In this document: one piece after another, positions 8,376-16,268 of the stretch
How the letters are laid out: each line of letters starts with the position of its first letter
Position numbering within the stretch: position 1 is the stretch's first letter
DNA from: JBCBTD01 sp039818825
GTDB lineage: Bacteria; Pseudomonadota; Alphaproteobacteria; Geminicoccales; Geminicoccaceae
Direction: 5' to 3'
DNA length: 48,549 nucleotides
Assembly (NCBI GenBank): GCA_039818825.1
Contig: JBCBTD010000032.1
Coordinates: forward strand, 1 to 48,549
Notes under the pieces: model-generated
What the model saw: the letters and a program-made list of their open reading frames with translations, nothing else
The model's database searches: none
What the model was told of the DNA's origin: nothing
Translations under genes and position numbers: made by a program

Positions 8376-8735
8376 ATGCAGTACATGATGATGTTCTTCG
8401 AGCCTGCGACCACGTTTGCGGAGCGCGACGACCCGAGCCGGGCCCCCGACTATTGGGGTGCCTGGAAGGCCTACATCGACAGCTTGGTCAGCTCCGGCGC
8501 CATGGTGTCGGGCAACGGCCTGGAGCCGCCGTCGACCGCGACCACCGTGCGCCTCGCGAACGGCGAGCGGCTGGTACAGGACGGGCCGGCGGCCGCAACC
8601 AAAGAGCAGCTCGGTGGTTACGTCGTCCTCGACGTCGCCGATCTTGATGCGGCGCTGACGTGGGCTGCGCGTTGCCCCGCGGCTGCATCAGGCGCGGTCG
8701 AGGTGAGGCCGGTAATGCCGTCGCCGAGCGCGTGA
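8376..8735 (+). CDS. YCII-related DGPF-domain protein
   Basis: A small cytoplasmic protein (119 residues) of the YCII/DGPF family. It begins MQYMMMFFEP, has the family-naming DGP motif (LVQDGPAAATKEQLGGYVV, about residues 67-85) and ends with a VEVRPVM strand. The ATG at 8376 has GGGAG about 12 bases ahead; a longer reading from 8295 would add residues with no family content. DGPF proteins are dimeric alpha/beta barrels of unknown chemistry that are commonly encoded beside ECF42 sigma factors. That is the case here: the stop overlaps the sigma-factor start by four bases (GTGA). The protein is probably a partner or target of that sigma factor. Confidence 0.9.
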   Translation: MQYMMMFFEPATTFAERDDPSRAPDYWGAWKAYIDSLVSSGAMVSGNGLEPPSTATTVRLANGERLVQDGPAAATKEQLGGYVVLDVADLDAALTWAARCPAAASGAVEVRPVMPSPSA

Positions 8736-9964
8736 ACCGATCGGCGACCAAGAGCGAGGTCGGGCGGGCGACCGATCGGCTCGTCCGCCTCGCCTATGCG
8801 CGGCTGGTCGCCTGGCTCGCCAGCGAGTGGCACGACGTGGCTGCGGCCGAGGACGCGCTCGGTGACGCGTTGCGGGCAGCGCTCGAAGCTTGGCCCCGCA
8901 CCGGCATTCCCGAGCGCCCCGAGGCATGGCTCCTGGTCGCCGCTCGGCGCCGACTGCTCGATGCAGTGCGCGCCCGGCGCGTGCGCGCCGCCGCCATGGG
9001 TGAGCTGGAGAGCTTGGCCGAGCCGGCGGCGCCGGCGCCCCCGCCGGTGCCGGATCGGCGCCTGGCGTTGTTGTTCGTCTGTACCCATCCGGTGATCGAC
9101 GAGGGTGTCCGCACGCCGCTGATGTTGCAGACCGTGCTTGGGCTCGATGCGGCTCGCATTGCTTCTTGTTTCCTGGTCGCACCCGCCACGATGGGGCAGC
9201 GATTGGTGCGCGCCAAGGCGCGCCTCCGCGACGCCGGCACTCGGTTCGTCGTGCCTGAGCCCGACGCATTCCCGGCGCGGGCAGTGGCCGTGCGCGAGGC
9301 CATCTACGCCGCCTACGGCACCGGTTGGGACGCGCTCGGCACCACCGATCCGGTCTGTCGCGGCTTGACCGACGAAGCGATCTGGCTGGCCCGCGTCCTC
9401 GTCGAAACCCTGCCCGACGATGCCGAGGCCAAAGGCCTGCTCTCCCTGATGCTGTTCTGTGAGTCCCGCCGGCAGGCGCGACGTAGCCAGGAGGGGCGGT
9501 TCGTTCCACTCGCCGAGCAAGACCCGGCGCTTTGGGAGCGCACGATGGTCACCGAGGCGGAGGCACTGTTGACCGCCGCCGTGGGGGTGGGCGACGCAGG
9601 GCGGTTCCAGCTCGAGGCAGCGATCCAGTCGGCGGTGGTGGACGGCGCACGTACCGGCCGGCCGCCGCGCCAGGCGATCCTCGCCCTGCACACCGCGCTG
9701 GTCGCGGTGGCCCCGACCATCGGCAACGCCTTGGCCAGGATCGCGGCGCTCGCCGACGTAGCGGGAGCCGAAGCCGGTCTGGCCGCACTGACGGCGCTGC
9801 CCGAGGCGACGGTGGCGACGTACCAGCCATACTGGGCGGTGCGGGCGCATCTCCTCCGACTATCGGGTGACGAAGCCGACGCGCAGGCAGCCTACGAGCG
9901 TGCTGCGGCGCTCACCGACGACCCGGCCGTTCGCGCGTTCCTACTCGGACGAACGTCGCACTGA
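8732..9964 (+). CDS. ECF42-like RNA polymerase sigma factor with C-terminal helical domain
   Basis: A 410-residue sigma factor, about twice the length of an ordinary ECF sigma. The sigma2 region (about residues 12-85, including AAEDALGDALRAAL and RPEAWLLVAARRRLLDAVR) is followed by a sigma4 region with LMLQTVLGLDAARIASCFLVAPATMGQRLVRAKARLR (about 128-165). The rest (about 180-410) is an alpha-helical, TPR-like extension ending in repeats such as AHLLRLSGDEADAQAAYERAAAL. This composition is that of the ECF42 group, in which the C-terminal domain is needed for activity and no membrane anti-sigma is encoded. A GTG at 8732 inside the DGPF stop codon was chosen. Its regulon may include the DGPF gene; the signal is unknown. 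Confidence 0.88.
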   Translation: MNRSATKSEVGRATDRLVRLAYARLVAWLASEWHDVAAAEDALGDALRAALEAWPRTGIPERPEAWLLVAARRRLLDAVRARRVRAAAMGELESLAEPAAPAPPPVPDRRLALLFVCTHPVIDEGVRTPLMLQTVLGLDAARIASCFLVAPATMGQRLVRAKARLRDAGTRFVVPEPDAFPARAVAVREAIYAAYGTGWDALGTTDPVCRGLTDEAIWLARVLVETLPDDAEAKGLLSLMLFCESRRQARRSQEGRFVPLAEQDPALWERTMVTEAEALLTAAVGVGDAGRFQLEAAIQSAVVDGARTGRPPRQAILALHTALVAVAPTIGNALARIAALADVAGAEAGLAALTALPEATVATYQPYWAVRAHLLRLSGDEADAQAAYERAAALTDDPAVRAFLLGRTSH

Positions 9965-10273
9965 GCCGACTGGTCCGAATTCGCTCCCGTAGTTGAGGTG
10001 GCTCAGCGGTTCGAGCTGGTTTGCGGTAACGGCGCAACATCGGAGGCGATCAGATGACAACTTCTCGACTGGCCGAGCTGTTCAACCTAGTTGCACCGCT
10101 CTGCAACGACCGCGCTCTTGGCTGTTGAGGGCAAAAAACACTAGATCTCCGCATAGGGGAGCTATCATAAGGTATGATAGCATCAGTCTTTGGTGAACGT
10201 GACGGCGCGCTGATGGATTGCTATCGCGTAGATTTGAGTAATAAGAGACTTCTAGGGAGCGTTGCTAGATAAC
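9965..10273 (+). other. Gene-poor stretch with mini-ORF and hairpin at edge of AT-rich segment
   Basis: No full gene is seen. A 24-codon reading frame (10054-10128, beginning MTTSRLAEL) follows a good CGGAGG site and may be the leftover 5' end of a gene cut off when the AT-rich segment to the right arrived. From about 10130 onward the composition falls sharply. The stretch also holds the 10161-10181 inverted repeat listed separately. Confidence 0.4.
10161..10181. repeat. Perfect inverted repeat before the AT-rich orphan gene
   Basis: Two exact nine-base arms, GCTATCATA and TATGATAGC, are separated by AGG. No T-run follows on either strand, so it looks more like an operator or a transposition scar than a terminator. 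It lies about 90 bases before the orphan gene. Confidence 0.6.
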
Positions 10274-11098
10274 ATGACATGCCGCAGTAAGGAGAGATTG
10301 ATTGAAGAAAGTTTTCGTCGAGCAAATGATCTTGCTGAAGATCTTCATTATCTAAGAGAAATTGCGAATAATAATAATGTAGAAAGAAGAAATCTTCGGC
10401 ACGCCAGTGTTGTATTGCGACGCATGCTTGTTGAAGACGAGTTAAAACGAGTCGGTGCGCCACGAATTGGTTGCTTAGAAGTCAGGGCACATCAATTAAA
10501 CGAAGTTTACAGAGCATGCAAAAAACAGAATTATTATTACTACGCAAATCTTGGCGCAAAAGTCTGTGGAGTTTATCTTAAGGGAATCAGTGCTGCAACG
10601 CAGCCGGCATCGGCTCGCCCGACGGAGAACGGTGCGCTAGATGGTTCGCAAGATCGGTTCGTTGATCTGAGCATTGATTCTTTTAAGAAGCAGAAAATCT
10701 TCTTTCTAAGAGACACATGGGTGACACGAATCGATGTTATCAAACACATTGCGAACAAAGGAGGTGGCGCTCATCCAAGCAATCCGCGTTCAGGGGGCTT
10801 CGATGATTTTTTGGACGAAGTAAGATCGTTTCTGATGATTCATAATATTGATGGTGTTCCGAGTATAGGTTTCAATGTTAATAACACACGGAGTTCGCAT
10901 GAAATAGGCTTCGGGTACGGATCAGATCTTTTTGATCCGTTCTTGGTTGAGATACTTGCAACGGCGTGCCAGCTTACTCTCTCGCCTAAAATCATAGAGC
11001 TCGAACAGGTGATCAAGATCGAAATTGAACGAAGAAATAAAAACAGACCGTGGCACAAAAATCTAAGAGATCGTGCGTTGCCAGAGAAGGATGTTTGA
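10274..11098 (+). CDS. AT-rich orphan gene, hypothetical protein
   Basis: I do not recognise the product. The gene encodes 274 soluble residues with no signal peptide or membrane segment. The first 60 residues are helical and charged (KERLIEESFRRANDLAEDL). The middle has a run of tyrosines (NYYYYANLGAKV). The most distinctive block is RIDVIKHIANKGGGAHPSN near residue 157, resembling a vaguely remembered conserved motif in uncharacterised bacterial proteins (weak recollection). The C terminus is basic. Sampled lines are about 35-43% GC against roughly two-thirds around, and codon use follows (AAT, AAA, TTT, ATA), so it was probably acquired recently. ATG 10274 has AGGGAG 14 bases upstream; a TTG at 10262 is an alternative. 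It stands alone between a sigma factor and yifB. Confidence 0.75.
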   Translation: MTCRSKERLIEESFRRANDLAEDLHYLREIANNNNVERRNLRHASVVLRRMLVEDELKRVGAPRIGCLEVRAHQLNEVYRACKKQNYYYYANLGAKVCGVYLKGISAATQPASARPTENGALDGSQDRFVDLSIDSFKKQKIFFLRDTWVTRIDVIKHIANKGGGAHPSNPRSGGFDDFLDEVRSFLMIHNIDGVPSIGFNVNNTRSSHEIGFGYGSDLFDPFLVEILATACQLTLSPKIIELEQVIKIEIERRNKNRPWHKNLRDRALPEKDV

Positions 11099-11232
11099 TC
11101 GCGTTCTTATGACCTATGTACGATTGTGGGTAGTGAGCTGGAGTTTTCGGCTTGTTGGTGCGCAGGGTCGCACATGACGGCACGCTTCTCCGATGCGTTC
11201 ACTGTTGCTTAGCGAGAGGAGGAGCAGGCGTC

Positions 11233-12777
11233 ATGGTCCGACGCGCGCCGGCGGGATTGGCGATTGCCGAGGCGCGGACGGTCGCCTTCCAAGGCATCGA
11301 GGTGAAGCCCGTGGACGTCCAGGTCCAGCTCGGCGCCGGCCTTCCGGCCTTCGCCGTCGTCGGGCTCGCCGACAAGGCTGTCGGCGAGAGCCGCGAGCGG
11401 GTCCGCGCGGCGCTCGCGTCGCTTGGCCTGGCGCTTCCGCCCAAGCGCATCACGGTCAACCTGGCACCGGCCGATCTCGCCAAGGAAGGCAGCCACTACG
11501 ACCTGCCGATCGCGCTAGCACTCCTGCAGGCGATCGGTGTCGTGCCCAAAGACGCCTTCCCGGATTGCGTGGTGCTCGGCGAGCTCGGGCTCGACGGGCG
11601 GCTCCGCCCGGTGGCCGGCGTGCTGCTGGCGGCGATGCACGCCTTGGGCGAGGGCTTGGGGCTGGTCTGTCCGTTGGCCTCGGGCACCGAGGCTGCGTGG
11701 TGTGGCGACGACCTGGCCGTCGTGGCCGCGCCCGATCTGCCGGCGCTGGTGGCCCACGCCCAGGGTCATCACCCCTTGCCGCGGCCGGAGGCCAAGGTCC
11801 GCGAAGCCGACGTGCGCTATCCCGACCTGCGCGACGTGAAGGGCCAGGAGAGCGCCAAGCGTGCGTTGGAGGTTGCGGCTGCCGGCGGCCACAACCTGCT
11901 GATGATCGGCCCGCCAGGCGCCGGCAAGTCGATGCTGGCGCAGCGTCTGCCGGGCCTCCTGCCGCCGATGGAACCCCAGGAGATCCTGGAGGTCAGCATG
12001 ATCGCCAGCGTCGCCGGTGCGCTCCAGGATGGCGCGTTGTCGGCCGCGCGGCCGTTCCGCTCGCCGCACCATGCGGCGTCGGCGCCGGCGATGGTCGGCG
12101 GTGGCCCCCAGGCGCGCCCGGGCGAGGTCTCGTTGGCGCACAAGGGTGTGTTGTTCCTCGACGAGCTGCCCGAGTTCCAGCGTGGTGTGCTCGAAGCGCT
12201 CCGCCAGCCGGTCGAGGCGGGCACCGTGACCGTCGCCCGTGCCCAGTTCCACGCCACGTACCCGGCACGCTTCCAGCTGGTGGCCGCGATGAATCCCTGC
12301 CGCTGCGGCCACCTCGACGACGCCCGCCTCGCTTGCCCCAAAGCACCGCGCTGTGGCGCCGAATACGTGGCGCGGCTGTCCGGCCCGCTGTTGGATCGCA
12401 TCGACCTCACGATCGACGTGCCTGCGGTCATGCCGTCGGACCTGGCGCTCGCGCCGCCGGCGGAGGGCAGCGCCGACATCGCCGCGCGGGTGGCGGCGGC
12501 GCGGCAGGTGCAGGCCGACCGGTTGGCGGGGCTGGGCGCGCCGCACCTCAAGACCAACGCCGAGGTCGACGGCGAGCTACTCGACGACGCCTGCCGACGT
12601 GCTGAGGAGGCGGAGGCGTTGTTGCAGAACGCCGCCCAACGGCTGCGCTTGTCGGCGCGCGGCTACTACCGCGTGATCAAGGTGGCGCGAACGATCGCCG
12701 ACCTCGATGGCGCCGACGCCATCGGTCGCCCACACGTCGCGGAAGCGCTGAGCTACCGGCGCCGAGTCGCGCGCTAA
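11233..12777 (+). CDS. YifB/ComM-family Mg-chelatase-like AAA+ ATPase
   Basis: A 514-residue AAA+ ATPase of the YifB/ComM family; ComM acts as a hexameric helicase that promotes branch migration in natural transformation. The N-terminal Lon-protease-like (ChlI) domain covers about residues 14-175 (VVGLADKAVGESRERVRAAL). The AAA+ core has Walker A GPPGAGKS at 226-233, Walker B GVLFLDELPEF, the zinc-like cysteine segment AMNPCRCGHL, and a sensor-2/arginine region with SGPLLDRIDLTIDVP. The C-terminal Mg-chelatase subdomain ends LSYRRRVAR. GAGGAGGAG stands about ten bases before the ATG. The downstream region holds two fragments of a second, decayed copy. Confidence 0.95.
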   Translation: MVRRAPAGLAIAEARTVAFQGIEVKPVDVQVQLGAGLPAFAVVGLADKAVGESRERVRAALASLGLALPPKRITVNLAPADLAKEGSHYDLPIALALLQAIGVVPKDAFPDCVVLGELGLDGRLRPVAGVLLAAMHALGEGLGLVCPLASGTEAAWCGDDLAVVAAPDLPALVAHAQGHHPLPRPEAKVREADVRYPDLRDVKGQESAKRALEVAAAGGHNLLMIGPPGAGKSMLAQRLPGLLPPMEPQEILEVSMIASVAGALQDGALSAARPFRSPHHAASAPAMVGGGPQARPGEVSLAHKGVLFLDELPEFQRGVLEALRQPVEAGTVTVARAQFHATYPARFQLVAAMNPCRCGHLDDARLACPKAPRCGAEYVARLSGPLLDRIDLTIDVPAVMPSDLALAPPAEGSADIAARVAAARQVQADRLAGLGAPHLKTNAEVDGELLDDACRRAEEAEALLQNAAQRLRLSARGYYRVIKVARTIADLDGADAIGRPHVAEALSYRRRVAR

Positions 12778-12838
12778 CACACCCGCTGACGGGCGCCTCG
12801 CTCTGGTGGAACGCGATTTGGCGATCGCCGCAACGGTA

Positions 12839-12883
12839 ACGCGCTATACGGACCTGCGCGACGTGAAAGGCCAGAAAGGCGCC
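12839..12883 (+). pseudogene. Fragment of a second yifB copy (linker before Walker A)
   Basis: A block of about 45 bases repeats yifB positions near 11812-11856: it contains GACCTGCGCGACGTGAA exactly, followed by GGCCAG with one change between, and would read YTDLRDVKGQKGA against YPDLRDVKGQESA in the intact gene. Nothing recognisable as yifB continues on either side. Together with the C-terminal fragment at 14270-14348 it shows that a second copy once existed here. Confidence 0.7.
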
Positions 12884-13029
12884 GATCTCCCACCTCGATC
12901 AGGCCGACGTTCGAAAAGCGGTTCGCGGAACACATGATCACCGAAGCGGCATGACGTGATCGCCGTGGCAGCGGGTACGATCGTAGCGAAAGTCCGTTCA
13001 TTGAGTGAACGCGCCAAGGATGGATCGGT

Positions 13030-13991
13030 TCAATCATCGCTCGCGCCGGCGCGATCCGATGGCGTTGCGATCGGCTCGGCGACGGCTGGCAAACGTCCGT
13101 TTCGCGAAGGCAAGAGCGCGTGCGCCGCCAGGGCGTAGGGGATGGCGAGACTCACGAGCGCGGCGACGGTAAGGGCATGACGCGGGACGCCGGCCGCGAT
13201 CAGCAGGCCCCCAGCGCCCCACCCGGCGGGCCGGCCTCGCGCACATCAGGCAGTGCGACGACCAACGCCCCAAGGGTCAACGCAGCGACGGCAGCGCGGC
13301 GCGATAGCCAATCCGGATGGCGGCCGGCGAGGTGGCCGAGCAGCATCGCCCCGACGATGGCCTCGTCGCCCAACCGCGGGGACGCGAGCAGCGCCAGCGC
13401 GGCCGCCGACGCGAGGAGCGCATCGGGAAGGTGGCGCGCTCCAGCAAGGACGGCCCACCCCATCAAAAAGTAGGGGACGCACCAGAGCGGACCCCAGACG
13501 GTGTGGAAAGCGCTCGCATCCGCGCGGACCCAGTCGACGTAGTGAACCCCGGCGAGAAAGGACGCGAGATCGCCTCAATCAGGCGTCGCGGTGAACGCCC
13601 CGTAGAGCGGATGCGTGACCCCCAGCGGCGCGAACTGCCGCGCAAGGTCCACGGAGAGGTGGCCCGTGAGTGCTGTGACGGCGACCGTGAACACGGCCGC
13701 GAATGCTGCCGCGAGCCACATGCGCAGCGCCCTCACGACAAGGTGGTGAGCAAGCGGCGGTGTGGGAACGGTACGCCCGCTCAGAAACGCAAAGACCGCC
13801 ACGGCAAAGATGTTCGGCACGAGAAAGGAGAGGGCGCCCGCCGCGTCGCAGGGGAGCGCGAATGGCCGCAGCCTATCGCAGCCGCCGAAGGCGACACGCG
13901 GCGCGAACGCCATCTCGGCATGACTTGCAACGACCGATAGGATGCAGATCGCGCGGAGGCGGTCGATTTCGGCGAGGCGCTCGGGCGTCAA
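13030..13991 (-). pseudogene. Broken acyltransferase-3-like membrane protein gene
   Basis: Read on the minus strand from about 13991, the frame begins LAEIDRLRAICILSVVASHAEM, which resembles the first helix of acyltransferase-3/OatA-type membrane acetyltransferases. It continues with hydrophobic segments such as IFAVAVFAFLSGRTVP. It is broken by an in-frame TGA at 13575-13577, after which the same frame resumes (DLASFLAGVHYVDWV, then CVPYFLMGWAVLAG). A shift near the C-rich run at 13205-13220 then moves the last membrane helix (LLIAAGVPRHALTVAALVSL) into another frame, which ends at 13030. One nonsense and one frameshift mutation make it a pseudogene; the rejoined product would be about 315 residues. 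The family call is moderate, the breakage is seen directly. Confidence 0.6.
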
Positions 13992-13999
13992 TCGAGGGA

Positions 14000-14269
14000 C
14001 GGTGTGATCGGCGTCGATCTGGTACCTGTCGGCATGGGCGAAGAAGGCCGGCCCCTTCAGCGTGCCGGTACACTATGACGTCAGATTGGCGCGGGCTGTG
14101 AACTTCGGCATCATAGCACTGGCAGCCCCGAACGCGGCGTCGTCCAGCGCCTCGAGGTACTCGCGCACGGCACCGAGCGAGTCTTTTGGATTGGGCCGAT
14201 GAGCCGGCCAGATGACCTCCCAGAGTCGTTGGCACACGTGCACATGGCAGAGGAACCAAGCCTTTGAAC
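14000..14269. other. Unassigned stretch inside the decayed region
   Basis: The minus strand has an open stretch (14073 upward) with a protein-like patch reading CHVHVCQRLWEVIWPAH and KDSLGAVREYLEALDDAAFG, possibly the relic of a gene I cannot identify. No start signal or family motif supports an intact gene. Part of it may be the sequence inserted into the second yifB copy. Confidence 0.3.
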
Positions 14270-14348
14270 GCGATCGGTCCGAATGGCAGAAGGGCAACGT
14301 ACCCATGTCGCCGAAGCGTTGAGCTATCGCCGGAGTGTGGCTCGGTGA
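14270..14348 (+). pseudogene. C-terminal end of a second yifB copy
   Basis: Positions 14301-14348 read THVAEALSYRRSVAR and stop, against HVAEALSYRRRVAR at the end of the intact yifB (12733-12777); just upstream, NAIG resembles the ADAIG that precedes it in the intact gene. The stop codon overlaps the GTG of the SH3-domain gene by four bases. The original downstream neighbour of yifB was therefore this SH3 gene, and the coupling has survived the loss of the rest of the copy. Confidence 0.75.
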
Positions 14349-14737
14349 CAGCCTTGGGTGTCCTCCTGACGTTGCTCGCAGCGACACCGGCGGTAGCCGA
14401 GACGGGCACCGTCGGCGACCTCGAATTGCTTGGGCCGGCGGCGGCAGCGGGCTGGCCGGGCGCATTCGACGGGTTCGCCTACACCCTGGTCTGCAATGTC
14501 GACGATGGCGGCAGCATGACGGTGCGCGCCCGTCCGTCTTCCAACGCCACAGTCGTAACGCGGCTACGGCGGTTCACGACCGTCGAGGTCGATACCGGCC
14601 AGATCCAGGGCTCTTGGGTCCGGGTGGTCAGCGCCGACGAGAGCTACACCGCTGACGGCATGCGCCAACCCTTCCGGAGCCTCGGCGTCGAAGGCTGGGC
14701 CTATGTGGATTTTCTCTGCGCATTCGAGGAACGCTGA
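14345..14737 (+). CDS. Secreted SH3-domain protein
   Basis: A small exported protein of 130 residues. A signal peptide (about residues 1-18, ending in ATPAVA before ETGT) is followed by an SH3b-like domain: SMTVRARPSSNATVVTRL, then TTVEVDT, GSWVRVVS and a closing GWAYVDFLC strand. Bacterial SH3 domains of this kind usually bind cell-wall or protein ligands in the periplasm. Two cysteines (in LVCNVDD and FLCAFEER) could form a disulfide. The GTG at 14345 was chosen because the signal peptide starts there and because it overlaps the stop of the yifB remnant (GTGA); a longer reading from 14264 would place charged residues ahead of the signal peptide. The function is otherwise unknown. Confidence 0.8.
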   Translation: MTALGVLLTLLAATPAVAETGTVGDLELLGPAAAAGWPGAFDGFAYTLVCNVDDGGSMTVRARPSSNATVVTRLRRFTTVEVDTGQIQGSWVRVVSADESYTADGMRQPFRSLGVEGWAYVDFLCAFEER

Positions 14738-14765
14738 GCCTCGGCGAAGGCTGGGAGACGGAGGC

Positions 14766-15245
14766 TTACGACACCTCTCTCTCCGGCAATGGCGGCAGGC
14801 GGGGTGCCACGGGTGACGATTGGATGATCGAGGTGTTGGTCATCGCGAACGGGATGATCTTGTCGATCAGCCGTTCCAGGTCCACTACCGACGATACGTG
14901 GGCTCTCGCCAGGAAGCAGTCTTCGCCGGTCACCCGGTCGCACTCCGTGATCTGTGGCAGGCTGCGGATGATCTCCGTGACCTTCGCCAGTTGTCCGGGC
15001 ACGGGCCGGATGCGCAGCCAAGCGGAGATCGGCAGGCCGATGGCGGCAGGCGAGACCGTGGCCCGATAGCCGGTGATCGCACCCGCCTCCTCGAGGCGCT
15101 TGACCCGCTCTGCAACGCTGGGCGCCGAGAGCCCGACGGTGCGAGCCAGGTCGGCCGTCGTCGTCCGCGCATTGGCCACGAGAGCCGTCAGGATCTTCTG
15201 ATCCACGCGATCGAGGCCGTCATTTTGATTGCCAAGGCGCTTCAT
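14766..15245 (-). CDS. Lrp/AsnC-family transcriptional regulator
   Basis: A 159-residue regulator with an N-terminal winged helix (LDRVDQKILTALVANARTTTADLARTVGLSAPSVAERVKRLEEAGAI is the span, about residues 11-57) and a C-terminal RAM/AsnC effector domain (about 66-145) with the typical CDRVTGEDCFLARAHVSS turn. These proteins assemble as octamers and usually bind an amino acid. The ATG at 15245 was chosen because the HTH begins ten residues later; an upstream start would add an unusual cysteine-rich tail. It is divergent from an EamA-type exporter, and the 104 bases between hold two inverted repeats. It probably controls that exporter in response to an amino acid. Confidence 0.92.
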   Translation of the reverse strand: MKRLGNQNDGLDRVDQKILTALVANARTTTADLARTVGLSAPSVAERVKRLEEAGAITGYRATVSPAAIGLPISAWLRIRPVPGQLAKVTEIIRSLPQITECDRVTGEDCFLARAHVSSVVDLERLIDKIIPFAMTNTSIIQSSPVAPRLPPLPEREVS

Positions 15246-15253
15246 GCAACAAG

Positions 15254-15286
15254 CCTTCGATACGAAGGCAGAAACTCTTTTCTGCC
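15254..15286. promoter_or_regulatory. Inverted repeats in the asnC-type/eamA divergent region
   Basis: Two adjacent dyads lie between the divergent starts: CCTTCG-ATA-CGAAGG (15254-15268) and GGCAGAA-six bases-TTCTGCC (15267-15286). They are plausible binding sites for the Lrp/AsnC-type regulator and cover the space where both promoters should lie. Confidence 0.55.
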
Positions 15287-15349
15287 GTCGTGCATGCATT
15301 CGTATTGCGAGAGAAGCCTTGCATACTCCTTGCCGTCAAGGAGGACCGC

Positions 15350-16231
15350 ATGGCACCGCAAGCCGGAGCACCCACTGGACTGAACCGCGCGGCAGCATCG
15401 GTGCCGCCGCACGTCTGGTTCGGCACCAGCGCCGTTTTCCACTATCTGGGCCCGTCATTCGCCGTCCTGTTGTTCCCCGCCATCGGCGTGCTGGGTGTCG
15501 CATGGTTCCGGATCGCCTCGGCAGCGCTGGTCTTCGCGCCGTTGACCAAACCGTGGCGCACCATTCGCGAGGCCGACGCCGGCACGCGCGGGCTCCTGGT
15601 CGGCCTGGGCGCCTGCCTCGCGGTGATGAACACCTCGTTCTACTTGGCGCTCGACACCTTGCCGATGAGCCTCGTCGCGGCGATGGAGTTCGTGGGCACG
15701 ATCGGCGTCGCGCTCTACGGCGTGCGGGTCGGCCGGAACGTTCTGGCCTTGGCTCTCGCGGTCGTCGGTGTGGGGCTGCTCATCGAGGTGAAGTGGGCAT
15801 CGGACCCGATCGGTCTCTTCTGGGCGACGCTGAATGCCGCGCTGTTCATCGGCTACATCGTGCTGGGGCACCGAGCCGCCGCGCACGGTGCCACGGCCGG
15901 TGTGGAGCGCTTGGGCGCGGCAATGGCGATCGCCTTCGTCTTTTTGATGCCGATCGGCTTCGTCGAGGCCGCTCGTGCGTTCGGATCGCTGCCCTTGGTC
16001 CTGGCTGGGATCGGCGTCGGCATTTGTTCGTCGGTCGTGCCGTACGTGTGCGATCAGCTGGCGATGTCGCGGTTGCCGCGGGCGACCTTCGCGCTGCTAC
16101 TGGCTCTGCTGCCAGCCACGGCAACGCTCGTCGGCGCCATCGTGCTCGCCCAGATCCCGACCCTGCAGGATCTGGGCGGCATCGCCCTGGTGATGGCTGG
16201 CGTCGCGATACATCGGCCGGGGAAGGATTGA
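15350..16231 (+). CDS. EamA/DMT-family transporter, RhtA-like amino-acid exporter
   Basis: A 293-residue inner-membrane protein with about ten hydrophobic segments in two EamA halves (for example FHYLGPSFAVLLFPAIGVLGV, LVGLGACLAVMNTSFYLAL, and near the end FALLLALLPATATLVGAIVL). The PYVCDQLAMSRLPRATFALL block fits the RhtA subgroup, known for threonine/homoserine export. AAGGAGG stands about seven bases before the ATG at 15350. The divergent Lrp/AsnC-type regulator supports export of an amino acid or a related metabolite; which one cannot be told. Substrate specificity in this family is broad, so the RhtA comparison is tentative. Confidence 0.88.
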   Translation: MAPQAGAPTGLNRAAASVPPHVWFGTSAVFHYLGPSFAVLLFPAIGVLGVAWFRIASAALVFAPLTKPWRTIREADAGTRGLLVGLGACLAVMNTSFYLALDTLPMSLVAAMEFVGTIGVALYGVRVGRNVLALALAVVGVGLLIEVKWASDPIGLFWATLNAALFIGYIVLGHRAAAHGATAGVERLGAAMAIAFVFLMPIGFVEAARAFGSLPLVLAGIGVGICSSVVPYVCDQLAMSRLPRATFALLLALLPATATLVGAIVLAQIPTLQDLGGIALVMAGVAIHRPGKD

Positions 16232-16268
16232 GCGTCGTCGGCGACCCTGGCCCGCTGTGTTCGCGGGC

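Noticed and set aside
9990..10065. A stretch reading GGTGGCTCAGCGGTTCGA, faintly like the start of a tRNA
   Set aside because: No acceptor stem, anticodon loop or T-arm consensus (GGTTCRANNCC) could be placed around it.
12956..13138. Short plus-strand frames in the decayed region after yifB
   Set aside because: They lie opposite the broken acyltransferase-like gene, have no ribosome site and match nothing recognisable.
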